Shown here: piece by piece, positions 52,207 through 61,449 of the stretch
How positions within the stretch are numbered: position 1 is the stretch's first letter
Layout of the letters: every line of letters begins with the position of its first letter
Origin: Streptomyces sp. NBC_01788
GTDB taxonomy: Bacteria; Actinomycetota; Actinomycetes; Streptomycetales; Streptomycetaceae
Direction: 5' to 3'
DNA: 64,000 nucleotides
NCBI RefSeq assembly: GCF_035917575.1
Contig: NZ_CP109090.1
Coordinates: forward strand, 1,798,001-1,862,000
The notes under the pieces: model-generated
Told to the model about the DNA's origin: nothing
The model's input: the letters and a program-made list of their open reading frames with translations, nothing else
The model's database searches: none
Translations under genes and position numbers: made by a program

Positions 52207-52971
52207 TCAGCCGGTCTCCTCCCAGGTCCGCTGCATGTGGTTCATGCTGGTCAGCCAGCGGTCCGGGTCGGCGGCCCGGGCCCGGTAGAACTTGGCGACC
52301 TCGGGGTGCGGCAGGATCAGGAAGCGGTCCTCGGCGATGCCCTGGAGCAGGGCGTCGGCCACGTCCTCCGGTTCGATCGCGGTGGGCCGGAGCACCAGGT
52401 CGCCGGCGCTGCCGGTGGCGGCCAGCATGTCGGTGCGCACGCCCTGCGGGCAGATCGCGTGCACCTTGATCCCGCGGTGGCGGTAGGTCAGCGACAGCCA
52501 CTCGGCGAAGGCGTACGCGCCGTGCTTGGTGACGCTGTAGGGGGCGGCGCCGATCATGGTGAGCAGCCCGGCCGCGGACACGGTGGAGACGAACCGGCCG
52601 CTGCCGCGTTCCAGCCAGCCGGGGAGCAGCGTCTCGGCGGCGCGGACGTGGGCCATGACATTGACGTCCCAGGCGTGCGCCCACACCTCCTCGCCTGCCG
52701 CCTCGGAGCCGCCCGCGCCGAGGCCCGCGTTGGCGCAGTAGACGTCGACCGTGCCGCCGAGCGCGTCGCGGGCCGCGGCGACGACCCCGGAGGCGTCGCC
52801 CGGGAGGGCGGTGCCGCCGATCTCCGCGGCGACGGCCGCCGCCCGGTCGGCGTCGAGGTCGTTGACGACGACGCGGGCGCCCTCGGCGGCGAACCGGCGG
52901 GCCAGCGCGGCACCGATCCCGCCGCCGGCTCCGGTGACCACCACTCCCGCACCCTGCACGGCTTGCACCAT
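52207..52971 (-). CDS. short-chain dehydrogenase/reductase
   Basis: This 254-residue NAD(P)-dependent oxidoreductase starts MVQAVQGAGVVVTGAGGGIG with AAGGAG six bases upstream (start at 52971 preferred over 52998). The cofactor motif is TGAGGGIG (13-20), followed by NAG in VYCANAGLG, catalytic Ser in VSTVSAAG and YSVTK. The substrate is unknown. Its promoter region contains a TetR-type site and the TetR gene lies downstream. Confidence 0.92.
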   Translation of the reverse strand: MVQAVQGAGVVVTGAGGGIGAALARRFAAEGARVVVNDLDADRAAAVAAEIGGTALPGDASGVVAAARDALGGTVDVYCANAGLGAGGSEAAGEEVWAHAWDVNVMAHVRAAETLLPGWLERGSGRFVSTVSAAGLLTMIGAAPYSVTKHGAYAFAEWLSLTYRHRGIKVHAICPQGVRTDMLAATGSAGDLVLRPTAIEPEDVADALLQGIAEDRFLILPHPEVAKFYRARAADPDRWLTSMNHMQRTWEETG

Positions 52972-53026
52972 CGGTCTCCTTCGGCCTGGCTGTGGCATGA
53001 CACGGAACGACTCCGCCGCTCCAGAC

Positions 53027-53039
53027 TAACCAGTCGGTA
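53027..53039 (-). promoter_or_regulatory. candidate TetR operator overlapping the SDR promoter
   Basis: TAACCAGTCGGTA has ACC/GGT half-sites separated by four bases. On the minus strand it directly precedes and overlaps a -10-like TAGTCT, about 50 bp upstream of the SDR start. It is the likely target of the downstream TetR regulator. Confidence 0.45.
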
Positions 53040-53153
53040 TGTGGTGCTGGAAGACATGTTCCGCAGGAGGCGCCGTCCGCTTCGTTCCCTGGGGGACGGG
53101 CGCACGCTAGCGTGCGTGAACATGACACCCGCAGCGATCACGGAGGTCACTGT

Positions 53154-54392
53154 ATGAAGCTGTCCAGACGGAGCCTGCTCGCCACCACCGCCACCGCGGC
53201 CTCCGGAGCCGTGGCGGCCCCGGCCCAGGCCGCCCCCGGGGGCAACCGCCCGCTGCGCACCGGTTTCGAGCGCCTGGACGCCGAGGGCTACGCCTCGCTG
53301 CGCGGGCAGCGGGTCGGGGTGGTCACCAACCCGACCGGCGTCACCCGGGACGTGCGGCACATCGTGGACGTGATGCACGCCGACCGCCGGGTGAACCTGG
53401 TGGCCGTCTTCGGCCCCGAGCACGGCTTCCGCGGCACCGCGCAGGCGGGCGGCTCGGAGGGCCGTTACGACGACCCGGCCACCGGGCTGCCGGTGTACGA
53501 CACGTACCTCAAGAGCGGGCAGCCGCTCGCCGACGTCTTCACGGCCTCCGGCGTGGACACGGTGGTCTTCGACATCCAGGACGCGGGTGCCCGCTTCTAC
53601 ACCTACATCTGGACGCTGTACGACTGCATGGAGGCCGCGGCCCTCGCCGGCAAGCGGTTCGTGGTGCTCGACCGGCCCAACCCGGTGAGCGGCCGGGAGG
53701 CGCTCGGTCCGGTGCTGCGCCCCGAGTTCGCGACCTTCGTGGGACGGCAGCCGATCGCGCAGGCGCACGGCATGACCGTCGCCGAGCTGGCCCGGCTGTT
53801 CAACGGCGAGTTCCTGACCACGCCGGTCCCGCTGGAGACCGTCCTGATGACCGGCTGGCGGCGCTCGGACTTCTACGACGCCTCCGGACTGCCCTGGGTG
53901 CCGCCGAGCCCGAACATGCCGACCCCCGACACCGCCCTGGTCTACTCCGGGACGTGTCTGTTCGAGGGCACCAACCTGTCGGAGGGCCGGGGCACCACCC
54001 GCCCCTTCGAACTGCTCGGCGCGGAGGGCGTCGACGGGCGCTGGGCGGCCGCGGCCGGCGCGCTGCACCTGCCGGGGGTGCACTTCCGGGAGGCGTACTT
54101 CGCGCCCACCTTCTCCAAGTTCCAGGACAGGACCGTCGGCGGCGTGCAGATCCATGTGCACAACCGGGACGCCTTCGATCCGGTGCGGACCGGGATCGGC
54201 CTGCTCGTGACCGCCCAGCGGGTCTGGAGCGGCTTCGCCTGGCGCTCGGACAACTGGATCGACAAGCTCACCGGCTCCCCCCGGGTGCGCACGATGATCG
54301 ACGCCGGCGCGGACACCGACGAGGTGGTGGCGGCCTGGCGGCAGGAGCTGGCCGCGTTCCGGAGGATCCGGAAGCAGTACCTCCTCTACTGA
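53154..54392 (+). CDS. DUF1343 family protein (NamZ-like exo-beta-N-acetylmuramidase)
   Basis: This 412-residue exported protein has a twin-arginine signal (MKLSRRSLLATTATAASGAV). Family segments include GQRVGVVTNPTGVTRD, AVFGPEHGFRGTAQAG, DTVVFDIQDAGARFYTYIWT and YSGTCLFEGTNLSEGRGTTRPFE. DUF1343 proteins include the NamZ exo-muramidases that trim N-acetylmuramic acid from peptidoglycan fragments, so a role in cell-wall recycling outside the membrane is likely. GGAGGT lies seven bases before the ATG. It is divergent from the SDR gene. Confidence 0.9.
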   Translation: MKLSRRSLLATTATAASGAVAAPAQAAPGGNRPLRTGFERLDAEGYASLRGQRVGVVTNPTGVTRDVRHIVDVMHADRRVNLVAVFGPEHGFRGTAQAGGSEGRYDDPATGLPVYDTYLKSGQPLADVFTASGVDTVVFDIQDAGARFYTYIWTLYDCMEAAALAGKRFVVLDRPNPVSGREALGPVLRPEFATFVGRQPIAQAHGMTVAELARLFNGEFLTTPVPLETVLMTGWRRSDFYDASGLPWVPPSPNMPTPDTALVYSGTCLFEGTNLSEGRGTTRPFELLGAEGVDGRWAAAAGALHLPGVHFREAYFAPTFSKFQDRTVGGVQIHVHNRDAFDPVRTGIGLLVTAQRVWSGFAWRSDNWIDKLTGSPRVRTMIDAGADTDEVVAAWRQELAAFRRIRKQYLLY

Positions 54393-54477
54393 GGTGCCGT
54401 GACCCCTGGCCCCTCTCCCCCGTTGGCAGGACGATGCCCGACACATCGCTGAGCCTTTGGGGACGAGGGGGCCGGTC

Positions 54478-55794
54478 ATGGCGGATCCGGACATCGGTGT
54501 GGCGCCCTACTGGGAGCTGACCTTCGACGCCGACGGGGACGTGGACGGCGCCGAGCGGGACCGGCTGCTCGCCGGAGCCGGACGGCGGGCGGTGCGCGAC
54601 CTGATCGTCTTCGCGCACGGCTGGAACAATGACCGTTCCAGCGCGACCCGGCTCTACGGCCGCTTCTTCGCGCCGATCCCTTGGCTCGCCCCGGCGGCCG
54701 GGATCGGGTACGTCGGGGTGGTGTGGCCCTCGATGCGGTTCTGCGACGAGCCCATCCCCGACTTCCCCCGCTCCACCGCCGCCGGACCGGTGCCGTCGAC
54801 GGCACTCGGCAAGGACACCCGCAAGGCACTGCGGGACACCTTCCCCGGGCGGGCAGAGGTGGTCGACGCGCTCGCGCGGATGCTGGACGGCCCCGCGCGG
54901 GAGCCGGCCGCGCTGGAGGAGTTCGGACGGCTGCTGGGGCGGCTGACGGAGGACGTGTCGCCGGGGCCGGCTGCCCGGTTCGCGGCGGACACCGTGACGG
55001 AGGGCGTGCCGCAGCGCGAGCCGGCGATGTTCGCACGGCCCGCGGCGGAGGTCTGCGCCGAGTTCGCCGGCGCCCTCGCCGGACTCCAGGACCCGGGCGG
55101 GCAGCGGTCGTTCACGCTGCCGAACCCGTGGAACGGCGCCAAGGAACTGCTGCGGCAGGCGACGTACTACACGATGAAGCGGCGCGCGGGCGTCGTCGGC
55201 GAGCGGGGACTCGGCCCGGTGCTCGGGCGGCTCGCGCAGTCGGCGCCCGGGGTACGGGTCCATCTGGTGGGGCACAGCTTCGGCGGGCGGCTGGTGTCGT
55301 TCGCGCTGAACGGGCTGCCCGAGGGCGCACGGCCGGTGAAGTCCGTGACGCTGCTCCAAGGCGCCTTCTCGCACTACGCGTTCGCGTCCCGGCTGCCCGG
55401 CGATCCGCGCGCGGGCGGGGTGCTGCGGGGCCGGGAGCGCCGTGTCGACGGCCCCCTGGTGTGCTGCCACTCCCGCTTCGACACGGCCCTCGGCACGCTG
55501 TATCCGCTGGCCTCGCGGATGGCGGACGACGACCGGTCGGTGCTCGGCGTCGACGTGGGCGCCCTGCTCGGGCCCGCCTGGGGCGCGATGGGGCACGACG
55601 GGGTGCGGGCGGTGCCCGGCACGCGCGCGTGCGCCCTCGCCGCCGCGCTGGCCGGGCCGTTCCCTGTGTCGGGATGCGTCAACGTGGACGTGTCCGAGGT
55701 GGTCAGGCGCGGCGGCCCGCCGGCCGGCGCGCACAGCGACATCCTGCACCCGGAACTGGCGCGGGTGGTGCTGGCGGCGGGCCGAGTCCACTGA
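54478..55794 (+). CDS. alpha/beta-hydrolase-fold hypothetical protein
   Basis: This 438-residue protein starts MADPDIGVAPYWELTFDADG with GAGGGG upstream. The lipase-type nucleophile elbow is clear in VHLVGHSFGGRLVSFAL, and the oxyanion region may be IVFAHGWNNDRSSATRLYG. There is no signal peptide. The rest has no recognisable domain and is Ala/Arg-rich. The substrate is unknown. It follows the DUF1343 gene by 85 bp and converges with the penicillin-acylase-like gene after 42 bp. Confidence 0.78.
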   Translation: MADPDIGVAPYWELTFDADGDVDGAERDRLLAGAGRRAVRDLIVFAHGWNNDRSSATRLYGRFFAPIPWLAPAAGIGYVGVVWPSMRFCDEPIPDFPRSTAAGPVPSTALGKDTRKALRDTFPGRAEVVDALARMLDGPAREPAALEEFGRLLGRLTEDVSPGPAARFAADTVTEGVPQREPAMFARPAAEVCAEFAGALAGLQDPGGQRSFTLPNPWNGAKELLRQATYYTMKRRAGVVGERGLGPVLGRLAQSAPGVRVHLVGHSFGGRLVSFALNGLPEGARPVKSVTLLQGAFSHYAFASRLPGDPRAGGVLRGRERRVDGPLVCCHSRFDTALGTLYPLASRMADDDRSVLGVDVGALLGPAWGAMGHDGVRAVPGTRACALAAALAGPFPVSGCVNVDVSEVVRRGGPPAGAHSDILHPELARVVLAAGRVH

Positions 55795-55836
55795 CACCGG
55801 CCCGCCGCCTGGCTCGGACCCCGCGTTCGCGAGGCC

Positions 55837-58647
55837 CTACCGGTGGCCGGTGTACTCCACGACCTGCTGGAAGGTCGGGCGGTTCTGCCAGCTGATCCTG
55901 CCGTGCTTGATGCCGCCCAGGGCACGCTGGACGATCGAGTCGGCACACCATTGGTCGCCCGCGGAGCACTCGTCGTCGCCGGGGTAGACCTGGGCCGCCT
56001 TCGCTCCCGCCGCCTGCTTCAGCGTGCTGATCAGGGTGTCGCGGCAGGCGCTCGGAGTGCCGCCGCCACAGAACGTCCGGCCCAGCGGACCCTGCACCGA
56101 CTCGCCGAGCACCGCCCGGATGTCCTTGTCGACATAGCTCCACCAACCGTACTGGAAGGCGCTTCCGGCGTGGGAGCCGGTCGGGCCGTGTCCGGCCGAC
56201 GGTGACTCGTCGACCGGCAGATTGGCGGTGAAGGCGCCGTAGAGTTCGCTGCCGAGCCCCGGTTCGAACTCGGCCTTCACCAGCAGCGGCCACCAGGCGT
56301 CCAGGATCCTGATGGCCTCGGCGTTGGCGTACGCCTTGGAGCCGGCCGAGGTCACGGTGCGCTTCGCTCCCGCGGCCAGCCATGCCTGGAGCTTGCCCAC
56401 CGCCGCCGCGGCCGTGGAGTCGGTCACGGACGAGCTGTTGATCACCTTCAGCAGGTTCGGCAGCACGTCCTCGGCCCTGAGGTCGGTCACGGCCGCGTCC
56501 GCCATCGCCTTCACCAGCGAGGCGCGCGTCACACCGCCGGCCGCGACCAGTTTGCTCACCCGGTCCTCCAGCAGGTCGCCGCGGTGCACGGAGCCGTTGC
56601 CCCAGGAGGCCGCGGAGTAGTCGAGGGCCTGCTTGTTGTTCCAGGAGATGTAGTAGTCCTGGTCGACGGAGGCGGGGTGGGCGGAGGGCGGTGTGTAGTC
56701 CGCGGTGTTGGCCGCCGGGTCCCAGTTGCGCCACTCGTACGCCGGCTGTGCCCACACCGGGAACTCGGCGTCGACGCCGTTCGCCCGCACCGGGTTGTCG
56801 CCGCTGTTGTAGTACGCGGTGTGCCGGGAGTCGGCGTAGAACCAGTTGAACGTGTAGTTGATGTGCTGCGCGGCCTTCTGGAAGTCCTCCGGGCCCTTCA
56901 CGAAGTCGGGGTCGTTGAGCATCTGGAAGCCGATGATCGAGTCGGCCTCGTGCAGGTAGGAGGAGCGCAGGGTGGTGTAGGCGACCTTCTTGCCGCCGAC
57001 GGTGGCGCGGTACTCGACGGGGCCGTACTTCGTGCGCCACACGCGCATGGTGTAGGAGCCGGCCGCCGTTCCGTCGGCGACGGTGGGCTTCCAGGAGTTG
57101 GCCTGCTCGACCTTGTCCATGGCCGTGCAGGTGCCGCGGTACAGGTAGTGGAAGTCGTCCTGGCACAGTTCGACGGCGTAGGTGTCGACGATGTCCTGGC
57201 CGGAGGTCGTGGCACTCCACGAGTAGTCCTGGCCGCGGCCGAGTTCGACGTACATGCTCAGCCCGGCGAAGGAGGCGCCGCGGGCACTGATGCCCGGACC
57301 CTGGATCTCCTGGAGCATCAGCAACTGGGGCGCGAAGTAGCCCGTCTGCGGACCGAAGACGGCGACCGGGTGGCCGCTCGCGGTGTGCTCGCCGCCGACC
57401 ACGAGGGCGTTGGACATGCCGCGCCGGGCGGAGGACAGGGCGCTCTTCGCGGCCGAGGAGGTGGCACCCCGCGCCGTCTTGGCCGTGGCACTGCCCGTGC
57501 GGTCGTACACCAGGGGTTCCTGGGCCACCGAGCCGGCGTCGGGCAGGGCCCGGCCCCTGGGGTCGTCGGGCTTCGTCGCGTACGGGTAGCTCCTGCCGTC
57601 GTGGACGGTCAGGGCGGCCTCGGGGTCGTTGCGCTCGCGGAAGGACTCCCAGATCCTGGTGCCCTCCGCGACTCCGAACTTGGACTGGGCGGCCAGCAGG
57701 GACAGCGCGTTGTTCACCTCGCCGCCGCCGCCCGAACCGAACAGGGCGCCGACCACGGAGCCCAGCGCGACCATGTCGGTGACCTTGAAGTGGGCGATGG
57801 TACCGGCGTTGGTGATCGAGTCCTTGTGGCCGGTCAGGACGTACTCGCCCGGGAAGTAGCGGCCGGAGTCGGAGGCGTCGATGTAGGCGTTGATGCCGTC
57901 GAGGTAGGCGTTCACGTCGGCGAGCGCCTGCTGCCCGCGGGCGCCGTTGCCGGCCACGGCGCGGTCGATCTGCGCCTGGAGGTCGGCCTCGGTGTACGGG
58001 GCGTTGCGCCAGAACTCCTGCTCCAGGCCCTGGTTGGCGGCCGCGCCGCCGGCGAAGGAGGTCAGCTGCCCGCGGCCGACATGCCGGAACACATCCATGA
58101 GCCACAGCCGGTCCTGGGCGGCGGCGTACCCGGCGCCGAACTCGGTGCCGTAACGGGTGGTGCCCGTGATGTGGGGTACACCGGTCTTCTTGTCGCGGAC
58201 GATCGTCACGTCGGCGCGGCCCGCCGGCTTCTCGGTGGACGCGATCTGTCCGGAGGGGACGCCGAACGAGGCGTCGTTGAAGAAGGAGTCGATCTTCGCG
58301 TCGGTGAGCGCCGGGTAGCCCGTGGCCAGGTTCGCGTACGGGCCGAGCTGGTCCTCGGCGTGGTCGGGCTGGATGCCGAGGGCCTGGTTGAGGAGGACCT
58401 GGGCGAGGGTGGCGTTGCCGTTCTCGCCGGGCGGCAGGATGTCGGAGCACTGGCCGCCGCAGTAGTCGTTCGGGGCCGCGGCGGTCGCGGCGGCGGCGCC
58501 GGCCGGGGTTCCGGCCGCCGCCGCTTGAGAAAAGGGTGACAAAAGACCGGCAATGAGAACGCATACCGAGGCGGTCTTCAGGAACCCGGGGAATGTGCGG
58601 GGAGTTCTCAGTCTGTCGAGCGCGTTGTGTGGGGTGCGCCGTGGCAT
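55837..58647 (-). CDS. secreted penicillin-acylase-family Ntn hydrolase
   Basis: This 936-residue protein starts MPRRTPHNALDRLRTPRTF with GGGAGGAG six bases upstream; the in-frame upstream start at 58734 is not supported. A signal peptide (ASVCVLIAGLLSPFSQAAAAG) precedes the alpha chain. The nucleophile of the autocatalytically cleaved precursor is probably Ser412 in RRGMSNALVVGGEHTASGHP, which matches the penicillin acylase/quorum-quenching acylase pattern. Members cleave amide-linked acyl groups, including acyl-homoserine lactones and beta-lactams. The actual substrate is unknown. Confidence 0.92.
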   Translation of the reverse strand: MPRRTPHNALDRLRTPRTFPGFLKTASVCVLIAGLLSPFSQAAAAGTPAGAAAATAAAPNDYCGGQCSDILPPGENGNATLAQVLLNQALGIQPDHAEDQLGPYANLATGYPALTDAKIDSFFNDASFGVPSGQIASTEKPAGRADVTIVRDKKTGVPHITGTTRYGTEFGAGYAAAQDRLWLMDVFRHVGRGQLTSFAGGAAANQGLEQEFWRNAPYTEADLQAQIDRAVAGNGARGQQALADVNAYLDGINAYIDASDSGRYFPGEYVLTGHKDSITNAGTIAHFKVTDMVALGSVVGALFGSGGGGEVNNALSLLAAQSKFGVAEGTRIWESFRERNDPEAALTVHDGRSYPYATKPDDPRGRALPDAGSVAQEPLVYDRTGSATAKTARGATSSAAKSALSSARRGMSNALVVGGEHTASGHPVAVFGPQTGYFAPQLLMLQEIQGPGISARGASFAGLSMYVELGRGQDYSWSATTSGQDIVDTYAVELCQDDFHYLYRGTCTAMDKVEQANSWKPTVADGTAAGSYTMRVWRTKYGPVEYRATVGGKKVAYTTLRSSYLHEADSIIGFQMLNDPDFVKGPEDFQKAAQHINYTFNWFYADSRHTAYYNSGDNPVRANGVDAEFPVWAQPAYEWRNWDPAANTADYTPPSAHPASVDQDYYISWNNKQALDYSAASWGNGSVHRGDLLEDRVSKLVAAGGVTRASLVKAMADAAVTDLRAEDVLPNLLKVINSSSVTDSTAAAAVGKLQAWLAAGAKRTVTSAGSKAYANAEAIRILDAWWPLLVKAEFEPGLGSELYGAFTANLPVDESPSAGHGPTGSHAGSAFQYGWWSYVDKDIRAVLGESVQGPLGRTFCGGGTPSACRDTLISTLKQAAGAKAAQVYPGDDECSAGDQWCADSIVQRALGGIKHGRISWQNRPTFQQVVEYTGHR

Positions 58648-58896
58648 GGCAACTCCTCCCGAGGGGTGGTGCCGGACGTTACCGCCGGTATCCCCCCAGG
58701 GGGAAGATGAACGTGCGTCACGTTTCGGCGCCACCCCGTGAAGGTCAACCAGGGCGGCGTTATGGCGGGCATCGGAAAACGGATGGAGCCGGATGGGACG
58801 TCGGCACGTCTATCCGGCGGAGCCGTCGTGACGGCTCCGCACGAAGACGCCGCAGTGACCGAAGTGCGGATGCAGGTGTGACGGAGGTGCAGGGCG

Positions 58897-59499
58897 ATGG
58901 CCGGTTTCCGGAGTCTGGCGAGACAGGTGAGGGACCCGCGGTGCGATCTGGCGCTGCGGCGTTACTCGCTGCGCAAGTGCCTCGAGCGGTTCGCTCCCTA
59001 TGGGCACAGGGCGACCTGGGACCATCTGTGCTCGCGGGCCGGGTTCGGTCCCGAGGACAGGTCCCCCGATCCGGTGCGGCTCGTGGCCGCATTGGACGAA
59101 CTGGAAGAAGCGCGTTCGGTGTGGCTCGACTACGAGGCCGGGTTCGCCAGGCGCCGCAAGCAGGAGAAGCACGACGGGCTGCGCAGGCCGGGCAGCGTGG
59201 ACGACTGGCACCGGATGACCTGGGGCGGATTCGGGGTCGCCTGGTGCGACGACCCGCGGGTGCACCCGCGCGAACCGCTGGCCGAGGTGCTGCGCCGGCT
59301 GATCGCCGCGCTGGAGCGCGAACCGGGCGCGTCGTGCCCGGTGTGCGGCGGTGAGCGGCTCGGCTGGTCCCACGACCTGGATCACGAGCCGTCGTCCGGG
59401 CCGGTCTGCGCGAACTGCGGGATACTGGTCCCGCTGCCCGTTCTCGGCCCCGAGGCCCTGGCGTACGCCAGGCGGGGGCGGCTGTTGATGTCCGCCTGA
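58897..59499 (+). CDS. hypothetical protein with C-terminal zinc-ribbon cysteines
   Basis: This 200-residue protein starts MAGFRSLARQVRDPRCDLAL with GGAGG upstream. The middle part is helical and basic. Near the C terminus CPVCGG (C147, C150) and CANCGI (C171, C174) form a four-cysteine zinc ribbon, suggesting nucleic-acid or protein contact. I recognise no family. It is transcribed away from the acylase gene. Confidence 0.75.
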   Translation: MAGFRSLARQVRDPRCDLALRRYSLRKCLERFAPYGHRATWDHLCSRAGFGPEDRSPDPVRLVAALDELEEARSVWLDYEAGFARRRKQEKHDGLRRPGSVDDWHRMTWGGFGVAWCDDPRVHPREPLAEVLRRLIAALEREPGASCPVCGGERLGWSHDLDHEPSSGPVCANCGILVPLPVLGPEALAYARRGRLLMSA

Positions 59500-59576
59500 C
59501 CACGACGGCAGGCGCTTGAGGCAAGGTGCGCCGGTCCCGCCGGGCGGCTGACGGGGATGCCTCGGAACCCGCCCGC

Positions 59577-59606
59577 CCGGCGGCCGGAGAGACTGCCGGC
59601 CGCCGG
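59577..59606. terminator. hairpin between the zinc-ribbon gene and soxR
   Basis: An 11-bp perfect stem (59577-59587 with 59596-59606) has an 8-nt loop, in the 211-bp convergent gap. Confidence 0.65.
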
Positions 59607-59710
59607 CACCGTACGGATCGGCGCGCCTCGCGGGGCGTCGGACCGGCGTATCCCGTGAGGCGGTCCGAGGGGTCCGGGCGGGCGGCGGCGGCCGGTTCCG
59701 TGCGAGGGGC

Positions 59711-60187
59711 CTACGCGCGGCCGGGGCTGCTCCCCCGCTCCGCCATCAGGCGCGAGCCCGTCAGGCGTTCGCCGAAGACGTCGTCCGGGTTGGACAGCAC
59801 ACAGGTGTCCAGGGACAGGCAGCCGCAGCCGATGCAGTCGGTGAGGTGATCGCGCAGCCGGTTGAGCTGCCTGATGCGCTCGTCGAGCTCGGAGCGCCAG
59901 GCCTCCGAGAGGCGGGCCCAGTCCTCCCGCGTGGGCGTGCGCTCCTCCGGGAGCCGGGCGAGCGCCTCGCGGATCGTGGCGAGCGGGATGCCCACGCGCT
60001 GCGCCGCCCGGACGAAGGCGACCCGGCGCAGCGTGTCGCGGGAGTAGCGGCGCTGGTTGCCCGATGTGCGGCGGCTGCTGATCAGGCCCTTGGACTCGTA
60101 GAAGTGCAGAGCGGAGACGGCGGCGCCGCTGCGCGCCGCCACCTGGCCGACGCTCAGCTCGTGGATCTTCTCGGGAATCTGGGGCAC
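59711..60187 (-). CDS. soxR: redox-sensing MerR-family activator SoxR
   Basis: SoxR uses a [2Fe-2S] cluster to sense redox-active compounds and, in Streptomyces, switches on genes that respond to pigments such as actinorhodin. The 158-residue protein has the MerR helix-turn-helix ([26 protein letters not shown]) and the cluster-binding [13 protein letters not shown]118, C121, C123 and C129. The start is a GTG at 60187, seven bases after a minus-strand TAGGCT, so the mRNA is probably leaderless. It is divergent from the MaoC gene. Confidence 0.95.
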   Translation of the reverse strand: MPQIPEKIHELSVGQVAARSGAAVSALHFYESKGLISSRRTSGNQRRYSRDTLRRVAFVRAAQRVGIPLATIREALARLPEERTPTREDWARLSEAWRSELDERIRQLNRLRDHLTDCIGCGCLSLDTCVLSNPDDVFGERLTGSRLMAERGSSPGRA

Positions 60188-60194
60188 CTCTCAG

Positions 60195-60200
60195 AGCCTA
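60195..60200 (-). promoter_or_regulatory. -10 box, probable leaderless promoter of soxR
   Basis: TAGGCT on the minus strand is seven bases upstream of the soxR GTG. Confidence 0.5.
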
Positions 60201-60252
60201 CCCACCGTGCCACCCGCCCGGTCCGTTGACAGCGGCCCCTCACCCGACCATG

Positions 60253-60270
60253 CTAAGCAGTTGCTTAGAC
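60253..60270 (+). promoter_or_regulatory. TetR-type operator overlapping the MaoC-gene promoter
   Basis: CTAAGCAGTTGCTTAG (60253-60268) is a perfect 7+2+7 palindrome. It overlaps a -10-like TAGACT (60265-60270) and lies 30 bp before the MaoC ATG. A related sequence precedes the adjacent TetR gene (61450-61465). Confidence 0.7.
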
Positions 60271-60298
60271 TTCATCCGCGAGGCGGGAGGCCGGACAC

Positions 60299-60760
60299 AT
60301 GGCGGAGCCGAGGATCTTCACGTCCCCCGACGAACTCAGGGCCGCGGTGGGCGAGCCGCTCGGGTACACCGACTGGCTGGAGATCGACCAGAAGCGGATC
60401 GACCTCTTCGCCGACGCGACCGGCGACCACCAGTGGATCCACGTGGATCCGGAGAAGGCCGCCGCGGGCCCCTTCGGCACCACCATCGCCCACGGCTATC
60501 TGACCCTGTCGCTGCTCCCGGTCTTCGGGCCGCAACTGATCGAGGTGCGGGGCGTGCGGATGGGCGTCAACTACGGCACCAACAAGGTCCGTTTCCCCGC
60601 CCCCGTCCCGGTCGGCTCACGGCTGCGGTCCACCGCCGTGATCACCGGCGTGGACGAGGTGCCGGGCGGGGCGCAGGTCACCGTCGCCTTCACCGTGGAG
60701 CGCGAGGGCGGCGACAAGCCGGTGTGCGTGGCCGAGTCGGTGGTGCGGTACTACCTCTAG
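60299..60760 (+). CDS. MaoC-like (R)-specific enoyl-CoA hydratase
   Basis: This 153-residue hot-dog-fold protein starts MAEPRIFTSPDELRAAVGEP with GGGAGG upstream. The hydratase motif with catalytic Asp/His is DATGDHQWIHVDPEKA, followed by PFGTTIAHGYLTLSLLP. It probably hydrates enoyl-CoA in fatty-acid or branched-chain metabolism. Its TAG stop shares the CTAG at 60757-60760 with the stop of the convergent TetR gene. Confidence 0.92.
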   Translation: MAEPRIFTSPDELRAAVGEPLGYTDWLEIDQKRIDLFADATGDHQWIHVDPEKAAAGPFGTTIAHGYLTLSLLPVFGPQLIEVRGVRMGVNYGTNKVRFPAPVPVGSRLRSTAVITGVDEVPGGAQVTVAFTVEREGGDKPVCVAESVVRYYL

Positions 60761-61401
60761 GCCCTCTCGGGACGGGGCTGTCCGGCCCCGACCATCCGCA
60801 GCACGAGGTCGGCGTACAGTGCGCCGACCTCCTCGGGCGTGCGGGGGCCGTCGACGTTGAACCAGCGGGCGACGTCGATGCACAGGGAGAGCACGGCCAA
60901 CGTGGTGCCGCGCACGTCCAGCACGTCGAACTCGCCCGAGGCGACGCCGTCCTCGATGATCCCGCGCACCTCGGCGTCGACCTGGCGGCGCAGGGCGAGG
61001 ATCTCCGCACGGGCGTCCGGGCCGAGCGAGTCCAGTTCGTACTGCACGACCCGGGCCGTGGTGCGCCCGCCCGCGTGCCAGCGCACGAAGGAACTCACGG
61101 CGTCGGCGAGCCGCTCCGTCGCGTTGCCCTCGCGCCGGGCGGCCGTGCGCAGGATCTCCAGTGCCTTCTCGTGGCCGATCCGGCTGATGCGGTGGAGCAG
61201 TTCTTCCTTGGTCCGGTAGTGGATGTAGAGGGCGGCCGGGCTCATTCCGGCCCGGCCAGCGATGTCGCGGGTCGTCGTCGCGTGGTAGCCGCGTTCGGCG
61301 AAGGCCTCCACGGCGGCCACGAGCAGCCGCCGGGCCGCGTCCGGAGTGACCTCGCCCCACGGCTGCGGCTCGCCGCCGGCCGTCTCCTCCGCCGTAGTCA
61401 T
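60757..61401 (-). CDS. TetR-family regulator, probable repressor of itself and the MaoC gene
   Basis: This 214-residue protein has the helix-turn-helix TTTRDIAGRAGMSPAALYIHYRTKEELL and a C-terminal domain typical of mycobacterial/actinomycete lipid regulators (VVQYELDSLGPDARAEILALRR). Matching palindromes before its own gene and before the MaoC gene support local regulation. It converges with the MaoC gene and their stop codons occupy the same CTAG. Confidence 0.92.
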   Translation of the reverse strand: MTTAEETAGGEPQPWGEVTPDAARRLLVAAVEAFAERGYHATTTRDIAGRAGMSPAALYIHYRTKEELLHRISRIGHEKALEILRTAARREGNATERLADAVSSFVRWHAGGRTTARVVQYELDSLGPDARAEILALRRQVDAEVRGIIEDGVASGEFDVLDVRGTTLAVLSLCIDVARWFNVDGPRTPEEVGALYADLVLRMVGAGQPRPERA

Positions 61402-61449
61402 CGCTCGCTCGCCCTCTTTCGCGTCAGGGGGTCCACCATACCGCCGAGG

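Noticed and set aside
55703..58564. Second 953-codon frame on the same strand as the penicillin acylase
   Set aside because: Frame-shifted shadow of the acylase gene, rich in Arg/Pro/Gly, lacking signal peptide and motifs.
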